From: Fodinicola feengrottensis
GTDB taxonomy: Bacteria; Actinomycetota; Actinomycetes; Mycobacteriales; HKI-0501
Assembly: GCF_010993775.1 (NCBI RefSeq)
Contig: NZ_WOTO01000063.1
Coordinates: 1 to 53,023, forward strand
DNA length: 53,023 nucleotides
Direction: 5' to 3'
Shown here: one piece after another, positions 39,207-48,247 of the stretch
Numbering within the stretch: position 1 is the stretch's first letter
How the letters are laid out: each line of letters begins with the position of its first letter
Made by a program: the position numbers and the translations under genes
The notes under the pieces: generated by a model
The model's input: only the letters and a program-made list of their open reading frames with translations
The model's database searches: none
What the model was told of the DNA's origin: nothing

Positions 39207-40582
39207 GACCACAGCCGGCCAGAGCCCAGCGCCGGCACCGGTCGAGACGAAACGCTTCAGCGTTTTCGTGACCATCTGGGCCGGTCAGTTCGTGTCATTG
39301 ATCGGATCCGAACTGACCGCTTACGCGCTGGGCGTTTGGGCGTACCAACGCACCGGGTCGGCGACCGCCTTTACCCTGATCATGGTTTTCGCGCAGCTGC
39401 CCATCGTCCTGCTGGCGCCCATTGCCGGTGCGTACGTGGACCGCTGGGATCGTCGGCGTACGTTGATCGGCGCGAACGCACTGGCCGCGGCGGCCGTCGG
39501 GACGTTGGCCGTGCTGGTGGCCACCGGACATTTCCAGCTGTGGTTCATCTATCCGACCATCGGCCTGGTAGCGGTCGCCAATGCCCTGCACTGGCCCGCT
39601 TTCGCTACTGTCCCGCGGCTGACCGTCCCCAAAGCACACCTCGCCCGCGCCGCCGGAATGGTCGAGTTGTCCAGTGCGATAGCCAAAACCATCGCACCCT
39701 CGTTGGCCACCCTGTTGGTCGGGATTTTCATGCTGACCGGCGTGTTGGTGAGCGACCTCTCGTCCTTCCTGATCGCGATCGCCGCATTGTTGCTCGTACG
39801 CATCCCGCGCCCGGCCAGTGCGGGTCGCAAGTCCACCTCGATTGGTGCCGACATCCGGGAAGGCTGGCGCTATTTGGTGGCCCGTCCCGGGCTGGTCCGG
39901 CTGCTGATGTTCTTCCTGGTCAACAACCTTTTCGTGGTCTTTCCGCTGGTGCTCGCGGTGCCGCTGGTGGCATCCTTCGCCAAGGGCGCGGTGTTGGCCG
40001 CCGCGATCATGTCCGCGCGCCGCCGGCCTGATCGCCGGCGGGGTCGTGATGAGCGTGTGGGGCGGGCCGAAAATCAAGGTCTACGGCGTCATTGGCGCCG
40101 GCGCGACTCTCGGCCTTTCGTCCGTGCTCGCGGGCCTGCGACCCGAACCAGTCCTGGTCGCGGTGGCTCTCTTCTGTTTTTCTTTCGCCGTACCGGTGTT
40201 GAACGGTTGCAGCCAGGCTATCTGGCAAGTGAAGGTGGCCCCGGCCGTACAAGGCCGGATTTTCGCACTACGGCGTACGGTCGCCACCGCCACCGCACCG
40301 GTCGGATTCCTCGCCGCCGGGCCGTTGGCCGACTTCGTCTTTGAGCCGCTGATGAAATCCGGCGGCGGTTTGTCGGGTTCGATTGGCCAGCTGCTCGGAG
40401 TGGGGCACGGACGCGGCATCGGTTTGGAATTCGTAATCTTCGGGATCGCGTGCGTGGTCGTCGCGATATGGGGGATTTCCTCTCGACCGCTGACCGGCTG
40501 GAAAGCGAACTCCCCGACGAAACCGGCTCCTGAGTGCGGATCCGGCTACGAATCCGCAAGATTCGTTGTTGATCTTGGTTAG
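39196..40582 (+). CDS. MFS exporter of the NRPS-PKS cluster (frameshifted)
   Basis: A major-facilitator transporter with about 12 membrane segments. The N-terminus FSVFVTIWAGQFVSLIGSELTAYALGVWAYQRTGS and the loop YVDRWDRRRTLIGAN resemble exporters of the EntS type found in siderophore and peptide clusters. It presumably exports the product and protects the producer. The ATG at 39196 overlaps the PKS end by 11 bases. One frame change is needed near 40015-40025, after which SAGLIAGGVVMSVWGGPK continues. The end (GYESARFVVDLG) runs into a long inverted repeat, so the last residues may be altered by it. Confidence 0.85.
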
Positions 40583-40653
40583 TTTGCCTACCCAAACCAG
40601 ACATTTCAGACCGATGTCCGTTTTGAGTAGGCCAACTAACCAAGATCAACAAC
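40565..40653. repeat. 27-bp inverted repeat, probable terminator or small element
   Basis: Left arm 40565-40591 (beginning gttgttgatcttggttag) is the reverse complement of right arm 40627-40653, with one mismatch in 27. The 35-base centre contains a further small pair, gacat/atgtc. The stop codon of the MFS gene lies inside the left arm. It closes the cluster and separates it from truB. No T-run follows either side, so a bidirectional terminator or a miniature mobile element are both possible. Confidence 0.85.
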
Positions 40654-40877
40654 TATCGTCCCGAAAATGGGACGGGCTCGCCGCAGGAGTCACACCCGTC
40701 CCAGCTGTCACGGGTCGAGGGTCGAGTGCGGTACAAAGGTCCCGCCGCCCTTGACCTTGACCTTCGCTCTTGATCTTCGCCGTTGACCTTCGCCCGTCGA
40801 CGACGAGCGCGCCGCAGGAGCGCCCTGGACTTCCGCCGTCGACACTCGCCGGCAGCGGCTGTGGTTGACTGCGAGTT
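40654..40877. other. Region with short TTGACC/TTGATC-type repeats before truB
   Basis: Between the inverted repeat and truB there is no convincing gene. A run at about 40747-40795 repeats cttgacctt / cttgatctt / gttgaccttcgcc several times, related to the ttgatctt inside the inverted repeat arms. The truB promoter should lie here, since the cluster's transcript probably ends at the inverted repeat. Confidence 0.5.
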
Positions 40878-41781
40878 GTGGCGAAGCAGCAAAAAACCGA
40901 TCCGGCCCGGTGGGCTCGTGGTGGTCGACAAGCCTGGTGGCATGACCTCGCATGACGTGGTCTCGCGGATGCGCCGGCTGGCTGGTACGCGCGGGGTGGG
41001 GCACGCGGGCACGTTGGATCCGATGGCGACCGGGGTGCTGGTGATCGGGGTCGAGCGGGCCACCCGGTTGCTCGGCTACGTGACGGCGACCCCCAGAAGG
41101 CGTACGACGCGACCGTCCGGCTCGGCGAGAGCACGATCACCGATGACGCCGAGGGTGAGACGGTGCAGACCGCCGACGCGGGCGGAATTTCGCTGGCGGC
41201 GGTCAAAACCGCGATCGACGCGTTGACCGGTGACATTGAGCAGGTGCCGTCAGCGGTCAGTGCCATCAAAATCAACGGCCAGCGGTCGTACGCGCGAGTG
41301 CGGGCCGGCGAGCAGGTCGAGCTGGCGGCCCGGCCGGTGACGATTTTTTCCTTCGAGGTCAACGAATTCCGCCAGATCGACAGATGGCTCGACCTGGCCG
41401 TGTCGGTCCGATGTACGTCGGGGACGTACATTCGTGCCCTCGCTCGTGATCTGGGTGTGGCACTGGGCGTCGGCGGCCACCTCACCGCCCTTCGTCTACG
41501 GCTGTCGGCTCGTTCACTGTCGATCAGGCCGTGCCGCTGGCGGATTTGCAGGCCAGCGGCGAAGATCCGGTGTCCATTCCGCTCTCGGCAGCGGCGGCGG
41601 CGACCTTCGTCCGCCGGGACGTGGACGAGGAAGAGGCCGGAAGGCTCGTACACGGCGGCACGCTGGTGCCCTCCGAAAGCGCGACCAGTCCGGTCGCGGT
41701 TTTTGGGCCGGATGGATCTTTCCTTGCCCTGGTGAAAAAAACCGCGAGGGGCGGGCCCGGCCCATCGCCGTTTTCACCTGA
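40878..41781 (+). CDS. truB: tRNA pseudouridine-55 synthase TruB (frameshifted)
   Basis: TruB makes pseudouridine 55 in the T-loop of tRNAs. The protein reads GLVVVDKPGGMTSHDVV, then GVGHAGTLDPMATGVLV with the catalytic Asp in TLDP, YDATVRLG, PSAVSAIKINGQRSYARVRAG and CTSGTYIRALARDLG. Four indels need correction: an extra A in the A-run at 40891-40896, one near 41091-41095, a missing base near 41496, and two extra A at 41735-41741. The corrected end is REGRARPIAVFT with TGA 41779-41781. GTG 40878 gives the family's usual length. Confidence 0.92.
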
Positions 41782-41844
41782 TAGGGCGGGCCCGCCGAGC
41801 CGAACGGTCACCCCAACGGGCAAGCGGAATATCCCGGCATCGGG

Positions 41845-42597
41845 TTGTATGAAGGAATGCGGGATCACCTTCAGGCTGGAGCCGGCCGAACACCCGGCGG
41901 CACCGCGCCCATCCGTGACCAGTCGCCGCGACCGCGGCTGCTGGACCTGCAGCGGACCGCCGGAAACGCGGCAGTCGTCGTCGCCGCGCTCGGCCTCGGT
42001 CGTACGGAGCCGGCTGGCAAGCCTGCCGTCCAGCGGGCCGCGAGCGACACCCTGTCCGGCTGGAAACAGGATGCGCAGCCGGCTGACCAGTACGAGATGA
42101 CGATCAAGACGATGAACCGCGCGGTGGCCTTGGCCGGCCTTGAGGTGCCGGACCTGGTGGGGCATGCCTGGATCACGCTTCGCCAGCTGTCCCAGCACTC
42201 GACGGATGCGAAGCCGCCGGGCGCGCCCATCTCGATCGGGTTCTGGCCGGAATCCATGAGCGGCCTCGACACGGTTTTGGACGCCTTCTACAACGACGGC
42301 AAGGTGGCGTCGCCGGACCCGCACGAAGGCGACGAGGATCATGCCGAGACGACGACCATCGACCACAAGCAGTTCCTTGCGGTGACCGGCGTCGTCCAGG
42401 CGTACGAGTCGCTGGGCTACAGCATGGCGATGAACAACTGCGCCACCTTCGCTCGCCGGGCCTGGAATGCCGGGACCGGACGGCTCGACCTTTTGGACCA
42501 AGCGAAGGAAATACGCTGGATCCCGCTCACCTTGGCCACCCAGATCGCCGAGGACAACAAGAAGAAGGGCCGCGACGCCGTGGGGCACCAGAACTAA
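41845..42597 (+). CDS. LQRTAGN-motif protein with peptidase-like GHAW/NNC core
   Basis: The N-terminus carries RPRLLDLQRTAGNAAVVVAAL. This LQRxxGNxAV motif is known from the N-termini of actinobacterial and cyanobacterial proteins linked to contractile injection systems, often with DUF4157. After a variable stretch come GHAWITL (a His), GFWPESM and MNNCATFARRAWNAGTG (a Cys). A His followed much later by an NNC-x-TFA motif is the arrangement of permuted papain-fold (LRAT/PPPDE-like) hydrolases. I infer a possible secreted or injected enzyme; the reaction is unknown. No signal peptide is present. The start is TTG 41845 or ATG 41857. No injection-system genes lie in the window. Confidence 0.65.
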   Translation: MYEGMRDHLQAGAGRTPGGTAPIRDQSPRPRLLDLQRTAGNAAVVVAALGLGRTEPAGKPAVQRAASDTLSGWKQDAQPADQYEMTIKTMNRAVALAGLEVPDLVGHAWITLRQLSQHSTDAKPPGAPISIGFWPESMSGLDTVLDAFYNDGKVASPDPHEGDEDHAETTTIDHKQFLAVTGVVQAYESLGYSMAMNNCATFARRAWNAGTGRLDLLDQAKEIRWIPLTLATQIAEDNKKKGRDAVGHQN

Positions 42598-42603
42598 CCA
42601 GTA

Positions 42604-43744
42604 TCAGTCCGCGAAAGAGGCCTGATAGGTGGTCAGTTCCTGCCGCTGCCGGGCCAGTTCCGCGGTCTCTTCGACATACACGTGCGCGAAGATGCTCTCG
42701 GCGGCCGGGTCGGGCAGGGTGAGGCAGGCCTTCCGGATGTCGGCCGCGAAGCCGTCCGCCTCATTGTCCACTGTGGAGAGCCAGGCGTCGTCCGCCCATT
42801 CCTGGCCCAGCAGGAAAGTACGGGTCCGGCTCAGCGGGTCGCGAGCGGCCCAGTAAGACTCCTCGGTGGAGTCGCGGTAGCGGCGCGGGTCGTCCGCGGT
42901 GGTGTGCGGGCCGAGGCGGTAGGTGACGGCCTCGATCAACACCGGGCCGGCGCCCGTACGAGCGCAGGCGGCCGCGGTGCGTACGGCAGCGTGCACCGCG
43001 AGAGCGGATCGTTGCCGTCGACCCGAAGTCCGGGGAACCCGAAGCCGTCGGCGCGCCGAGCCAGCGGCTGCGTGGACTGCGACCGTACCGGCACGGAGAT
43101 CGCGTATTGGTTGTTCTGCACGAAAAAAACACCACCGGCACGGACTGCGCGGCGGCCCAGCCGAAGGCCTCGTTGGCGTCGCCCTGGCTGGTCGCGCCGT
43201 CGCCGATGCAGGCCAGCACGACCTCATCGGCGCCATCTCGCTGGATGCCCATGCCGTAGCCGACGGCGTGCAGCAGTTGGGCGGCGAGCACGACCGTGTA
43301 GATCTGGAACTGGTGTTTGTGCGAGTCCCAGCCGCCGTGGCCAACGCCGCGGAACATGTGCAGGAACTCGCCCACCGGCACCTGTCGGGCGATCGCCGCG
43401 GTGTGTTCGCGGTAGGTCGGGAAGACCATGTCACTGTCGCGTACGGCCCGGATCGCGCCAGCCTGCGCGCCTTCCTGGCCGAGGCTGGGGATCCACATGC
43501 AGAGCTCCCCTTGGCGCTGCAGTGCGGTCGCTTCCTGGTCGAGCCGGCGGCCCAGCACCATGTCGCGGTAGAGCGCCCGCGCCAGCGCCGGGTCGGGGGT
43601 GAGCAGATGAGCGGCTGCCCCGGTGAGGGTGCCGTCTGGCGCGACCATCGCCGGCGCCTGGGAGGCGTGGCCGAGGTCGATCCACGCGTTCAGCTCGTCG
43701 ATCGGGTGCGCGGTGGTGGGGGCAACGTCAAGAGAACTGGACAT
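42604..43744 (-). CDS. 2-oxo acid dehydrogenase E1 component, alpha subunit (frameshifted)
   Basis: The thiamine-diphosphate-dependent E1 alpha subunit decarboxylates pyruvate or a branched-chain 2-oxo acid. The TPP motif GDGATSQGDANEAFGWAAAQSVPVVFFVQNN is present after correction, as are FPTYREHTAAI and TYRLGPHTTADDPRRYR (phosphorylation-loop region). Frame changes occur near 43120-43135 and near 43005. The start is ATG 43744. The partner E1 beta and E2 genes, normally directly downstream, are absent: the next gene (LQRTAGN protein) faces the other way. The subunit is therefore an orphan here and must use partners elsewhere or be non-functional. Confidence 0.88.
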
Positions 43745-43967
43745 GGCTGCTCCTCTCGCGGCGGGGGTGGATGCCGCTTACCGGGATGGGACTGCGGCCC
43801 GACGGCTTGTGGCCCTGGGATGCGTGTCTCACCATTTGGGTTGTGTCGCTCATCTTATGGTCGACGCTAGCCGGGTGGCCAGTTCCGCCGCAGGAGCGGA
43901 GTTCCACAAAAATCGGCGTCGAAATCTGGCCGCGCCGGCAGGCCTGAACGATGGTTCGTGTACCGAT

Positions 43968-44723
43968 TCACCTGCCGTCCACCAGCCATTTCAGTGCGGT
44001 CCGCTCTTCGCTGGACAAATGGTCGGCGTAGTACTCATAGAGCTTCGCGCGGGCCAGGTCGGCCGCCAGTTGGCCGTTTCCGGCCCGTACCGCCGCGAGC
44101 GCCTGCTGGTGATGGTCCAGCGTCTCGGCCATCACCGCCCGCGGGTCCGGCGCCTTTTGCAGCTTGCCGGCGATCATGTCCAGCACCACGCCGTGTACGA
44201 CCTGGCTGCAGATGATGATGAGCATGTTGCCGCTCATCCGCGCGACCGTGTCGTGAAACGCCAGGTCAGCCTCGCTGAACGCGGTGGGGCCGCGGTCGAC
44301 CGCGCGCTCCATCGCGTCCAGAGCGCCGCGCATCTCGGCGAGCTGAGCGTCCGTACGTAGTCGGGCCGCCAGCAAGTACGCGCCGCCCTCGACCATCATC
44401 CGGAACTGCAGCAGCTCGGCGAGGCTCAGCTGGTCGAGGTGCGCCAGCCGGCTCATCGACTTCTCCAGGCCGGCGGGGGAGTAGGGCAACACCAGCGGAC
44501 CGTGCGGATCGCCTGGCGGGGAGCGCACCATGCCGCCGCTTTCCAGCACCCGCAGCGCCTCCCGCACGGTCGAGCGGGACACCCCGAACTGCGCCATCAG
44601 CTCGCGCTCGCTGGGCAGCCGCTCGCCCGGTTTGAGGGCGCCGGTCAGCACGGCTTCCTCGACCTGCTCGACGACCCGCTGGTACGCCCGTACCGGCTGG
44701 ACCGTCTGGAACTGGGCTGGCAT
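43968..44723 (-). CDS. GntR-family regulator, FadR subfamily
   Basis: The N-terminal winged helix reads VVEQVEEAVLTGALKPGERLPSERELM, AQFGVSRSTVREALRVLESGGMV, the classic GntR DNA-binding domain. The C-terminal all-helical FCD ligand domain contains LAFHDTVARMSGN and MAETLDHHQQALAAV, with the Asp/His positions that often bind a metal and a carboxylate ligand. Length is 251 residues and the frame is intact. It is divergent from the M20 peptidase operon and upstream of the E1-alpha gene on its own strand. A perfect FadR-type operator lies between the divergent genes, so autoregulation and control of both sides is likely. Confidence 0.92.
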   Translation of the reverse strand: MPAQFQTVQPVRAYQRVVEQVEEAVLTGALKPGERLPSERELMAQFGVSRSTVREALRVLESGGMVRSPPGDPHGPLVLPYSPAGLEKSMSRLAHLDQLSLAELLQFRMMVEGGAYLLAARLRTDAQLAEMRGALDAMERAVDRGPTAFSEADLAFHDTVARMSGNMLIIICSQVVHGVVLDMIAGKLQKAPDPRAVMAETLDHHQQALAAVRAGNGQLAADLARAKLYEYYADHLSSEERTALKWLVDGR

Positions 44724-44773
44724 CGCATCCCTTGACCCTGATAGGTGGCTGATGTCACGCTAAGACTCAGTGT

Positions 44774-44788
44774 ACTGGTCTGACCAGT
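44774..44788. promoter_or_regulatory. FadR/GntR-type operator palindrome
   Basis: ACTGGTCTGACCAGT is a perfect 7-bp inverted repeat around a central T. It matches the E. coli FadR site (ACTGGTC-N-GACCAGT core) and the general FadR-subfamily TGGT-N3-ACCA pattern. It lies 22 bases upstream of the M20 peptidase ATG and 50 bases upstream of the divergent GntR start, where binding would block both promoters. Confidence 0.8.
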
Positions 44789-44809
44789 GAACCAGAGGAG
44801 CGATTCTGC

Positions 44810-46029
44810 ATGACGCCGCCATCGCCCCAGCGGCTCGACGCCCGGATCTCGGTGGACGCGGACGGCGTCGTCGCCTTCACCCGGGAGCTCGTCCGGCTAC
44901 GGACTGTCAACGACCCGGCCGGCGGGGCCAGTGAGGCGCCGGCCGCCGCGCTGGTGGCCGCGAAGATGCGCGAGTTCGGTTGGGACCCGGTGATCACCGA
45001 GCCCGGCGCCCGGCCGGCCCAACGTGGTGGCCACCGTGGTCGGCGACGGGCCAGGGGCAACGCTGCTTTTCGAAGGTCACACCGACGTGGTCACCGAGGG
45101 CTCGCTGGACGAGTGGACGGTCGACCCGTACGAAGGAATCATCCGGGACGGGCGACTTTATGGCCGTGGTGCCGCGGACATGAAATCCGGCCTGGCCGCG
45201 ATGGTCTACGCCGTACGGGCATTGCAGCTGGCCGGCGGATTTCCGGGGTGTATCAAGGTTTGCGCGCTCGCCGACGAAGAAGGAATGATGATCGGCGTGC
45301 ACCACCTGGTGGACAGCGGCGCGGTGTCCGATGTGGACGGTGCGATTGTCTGCGAGCCGGAGGGCGGCGAGATCTGCCCGGTGTCCAAGGGCGCCGTCCG
45401 GTTCACCGTCACCTTCGCCGGCGCGATGGCCCACGGCGCGATGCCACAGCACGGCCGCAACCCGATCCCGGCGATCGCCGATTTCCTTCGGGTGCTGGAT
45501 CATTTTGCAGGCCGACCTGACCAACCGGCACGGGTCGCACCCGCACCTCGGGCCAACGTATGTGACGCCGACCGTGCTGACCGCCGGCGATCTGGACCAG
45601 ATCAACGTTATCCCCGCGCACGCCACGATTGGCGCGGATATTCGTACGATTCCCGGTGTTGACCACGAAGTGCTGATCGCGCGGCTGACCGATCATGCCG
45701 AGCGGATCGCCGCCGAACTGGACCTTCAGCCGCAAGTCTCGGTGCCCGTCAACCGCCCGCCAGTGGACACCGCTCTGGACGATCCGGTGGTGGTGGCGCT
45801 GGCCGCCGCGCATTCGCTGGTCACCGGTTCCGAGCCGGTGTTCGGCGGTGTCCCTGGCACCACGGATGGGACGATTTTGACCGTACGAGCGGGAATCCCG
45901 ACTGTCGTGTATGGACCGGGTGGCAAGTGGATCCCGCACCAGGCGGACGAGTTTGTGGATATCGCTGACATCGTGACCGCAACGCAGGTTTACGCCGTGG
46001 CCGCGCGAAAGTTCCTGGAGGCCCGGTGA
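44810..46029 (+). CDS. M20-family metallopeptidase/deacylase (frameshifted)
   Basis: An ArgE/DapE-type dizinc hydrolase acting on N-acyl amino acids or small peptides. Visible motifs: FEGHTDVV (His ligand and Asp), GRGAADMKSG (bridging Asp), ALADEEGMM (catalytic Glu and ligand Glu), and VCEPEGGE. The substrate is unknown. Indels near 45020 and 45505 break the frame. The ATG follows AGAGGAG. Its stop overlaps the ALDH GTG (GTGA). Placed in an operon with an aldehyde dehydrogenase and a short-chain dehydrogenase, it suggests deacylation followed by oxidation of the released amine or aldehyde; this is inference. Confidence 0.88.
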
Positions 46030-47467
46030 GCGCGTACCCGACAGGCCTGCCGATCGGCGCTGGCTGGGTGCCGGTCGCGGCCACTGAGCCGGTGATCTTT
46101 CCGTACGATGGTAGTGAAATCGGGGTCGCGCCGGTGGGGGACACGGCGCTGGCCTCGGCTGCTGTGGATGCGGCGGTGGCGGTACGAGCGCAGGTCGCGG
46201 CGCTGCCCTCGCGTACTCGCCGGGAGATTCTGCTGGGCGTCAGAGACGCTCTGGCTGGTTCGCGTACGGACTTCGAATCGTTGCTGGTACTGGAATCGGG
46301 CAAGCCGCTGGTCGACTGTCGGACCGAGGTCGCTCGTACGATAGTCACCTTGGAGGCGGCCGCCGAGGAGGTGGCCAGGTTGCACGGCGAGACCGTGCCG
46401 CTGGACTTGTTGCCGTCCGGTGACGGGCTGATCGGATTCTGGACTCGCAAGCCCATCGGGTGGTGGTGGTGGGAATCGCCGGCTTCAACTATCCGCTGCT
46501 GTGGGCGGCCCACAAAATCGCACCGGCCATCGCCGCTGGTTGCCCGGTCGTGTGCAAACCCGCGCCGCAGACTCCGCTCGCGACTTTGTGGCTGGTGCAC
46601 CTTTTTCGGGAAGCGTTGCTCGCCGCCGGAGCGCCGGCCGCGGCTGTCCAGCTGGTGACCGGTGACGCCGCTGTCGGCTCGGCGTTGGTGACCGATCCGC
46701 GGGTGGGCGCGGTGTCTTTCACCGGCTCGGCGGCCGTCGGGCACCAGATCGCGCGGGCCGCCGCGCCCCGAAAAGTGGTGCTGGAGTTGGGATCTAACGC
46801 CGCTTTGGTGGTCGCCGCCGACGCCGACCTGGATGCCGCCGTTGGCGCGGTGTTGCGCGGCGGCTATTACGCGTCCGGCCAGGCGTGCATTTCGGTCCAA
46901 CGCGTGCTGGTGGATGCTTCGGTCGCGGCTGACTTTGTCGCGCTGTTGACCTCGCGGCTTTCCGAGGTGGTGGTCGGCGATCCGCGAGACGCGCGTACCC
47001 GCGTGTCGGCGTTGATCGACCCGAAGTCAACTTCTCGGGTCCTTTCCTGGGTTTCCGAGGCCGCGGCCGCTGGGGCCTCGGTGATCGGTGGCGGCCAGGC
47101 CGGCCGATCCGTTGAACCGACCGTACTTGTCGGGACCGCTGACGGAGTTTCGGCCTGGGACGAGGAAATCTTCGGACCGGTCGTTTCGGTGCGTACGTTC
47201 GCGTCGTTGCCAGCCGCTTGGAAGGCCGTGAACTCGTCCCGCTATGGATTGCACGCAGCGGTTTTCACCCGCTCGCTGGCCACCGCCTTCGAGGCGATCG
47301 AGACGCTTGAGGTGGGCGGCGTGATTGTCAACGAGGTCCCAGGCTTTCGGTCCGACACGATGCCCTACGGCGGAGTCAAGGACTCCGGCATCGGCCGGGA
47401 AGGGCCGCGGTTCGCGATCGAGGAACTGACCGTCACCCGGATGGCGGTCATCCGCCCGGCAGTGTAG
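46026..47467 (+). CDS. NAD(P)-dependent aldehyde dehydrogenase (frameshifted)
   Basis: An aldehyde dehydrogenase of about 478 residues that oxidises an aldehyde to the acid. It has the cofactor segments VVVGIAGFNYPLLWAAHKIAPAIAAG, CPVVCKPAPQTPL and FTGSAAVG, the general base Glu of LELGSNAA, the catalytic Cys of SGQACIS, and EIFGPVV. One frame change lies near 46455-46465 within a gggtggtggtgg repeat. The start GTG 46026 overlaps the peptidase stop. The substrate cannot be read from sequence. It is the middle gene of the operator-controlled operon. Confidence 0.92.
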
Positions 47468-47476
47468 GAGTCCACA

Positions 47477-48247
47477 GTGGATTACACCGATCTCTTTAGG
47501 TTGGACGGAAAACACGCCGTCGTGATTGGCGGTGGCAGCGGCATCGGCCGCGAGTCGGCCCGCGCGTTGGCCGCCTTCGGTGCGAAGGTCACCGTCGCCG
47601 ACCGCGACCTGGCCGCCGCCCGGGAAACCGCCGGTCCAGTGTCCGCCGACGTTTTCGAACTGAACGTCCTGGATTCGGCCGCCGTCGCCGCGGCCGCTGT
47701 GTCGCTCTCGCCCGTCGACGTGCTGGTTTTCACCGCCGCCACCAACGTCCGCAAGCGGCTGCTGGACTACTCGATCGAGGAATACCAGCGGGTGGTGGAC
47801 CTGAACCTGCGGGCCACCTTCGACCTGGTCCGGGCTTTTGGCGCCGGCATGGTCGCCCGCGGCCGTGGCTCCATTATCGGGTTTTCGTCTATCCGGGGCA
47901 CTGTGGTGGAACCGGGCCAAGGCGTTTACGCCGCGACCAAGGCTGGTTTGGTGCAGTTGTTGAAAACCGCGGCCGCCGAGTTCGGGCCTTCGGGCGTACG
48001 CGCCAACAACGCCCATCGCCCCCGGCGTGGTGGAAACGCCGTTGACCGCCCAAATCAAGGAAAACGCGGCCTGGTACGACGCGTACGCATCGAAAAGCGC
48101 CCTCGGCCGCTGGGCCGCCCCATCCGAGCTCTCGCCGGCGCGGTGGTCTTCCTCGCCTCCGACGCGGCCAGCTTCGTCACCGGCTCCGTCCTGCAGGTCG
48201 ACGGCGGCTGGACCGCCATCGACGGCCGCTTCACCCCACCCAGTTGA
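47477..48247 (+). CDS. Short-chain dehydrogenase/reductase (frameshifted)
   Basis: A classical SDR with the nucleotide loop VIGGGSGIGRESARAL, the catalytic Ser in GFSSIRG and the YxxxK in VYAATKAG. The end GAVVFLASDAASFVTGSVLQVDGGW is typical. Between 48005 and 48140 two compensating indels put a stretch in the wrong frame; the alternative frame reads APGVVETPLTAQIKENAAWYDAYASKSALGRWAAPSEL, which fits the family. GTG 47477 follows a GGAG. It is the last gene of the M20-ALDH-SDR operon and converges on the XRE regulator, overlapping it by 17 bases. Confidence 0.9.
   Translation: MDYTDLFRLDGKHAVVIGGGSGIGRESARALAAFGAKVTVADRDLAAARETAGPVSADVFELNVLDSAAVAAAAVSLSPVDVLVFTAATNVRKRLLDYSIEEYQRVVDLNLRATFDLVRAFGAGMVARGRGSIIGFSSIRGTVVEPGQGVYAATKAGLVQLLKTAAAEFGPSGVRANNAHRPRRGGNAVDRPNQGKRGLVRRVRIEKRPRPLGRPIRALAGAVVFLASDAASFVTGSVLQVDGGWTAIDGRFTPPS

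Noticed and set aside
37524..39275. 583-codon minus-strand open frame opposite the thioester reductase
   Set aside because: The plus strand encodes carrier and reductase motifs without interruption; the antisense frame is a codon-bias shadow.
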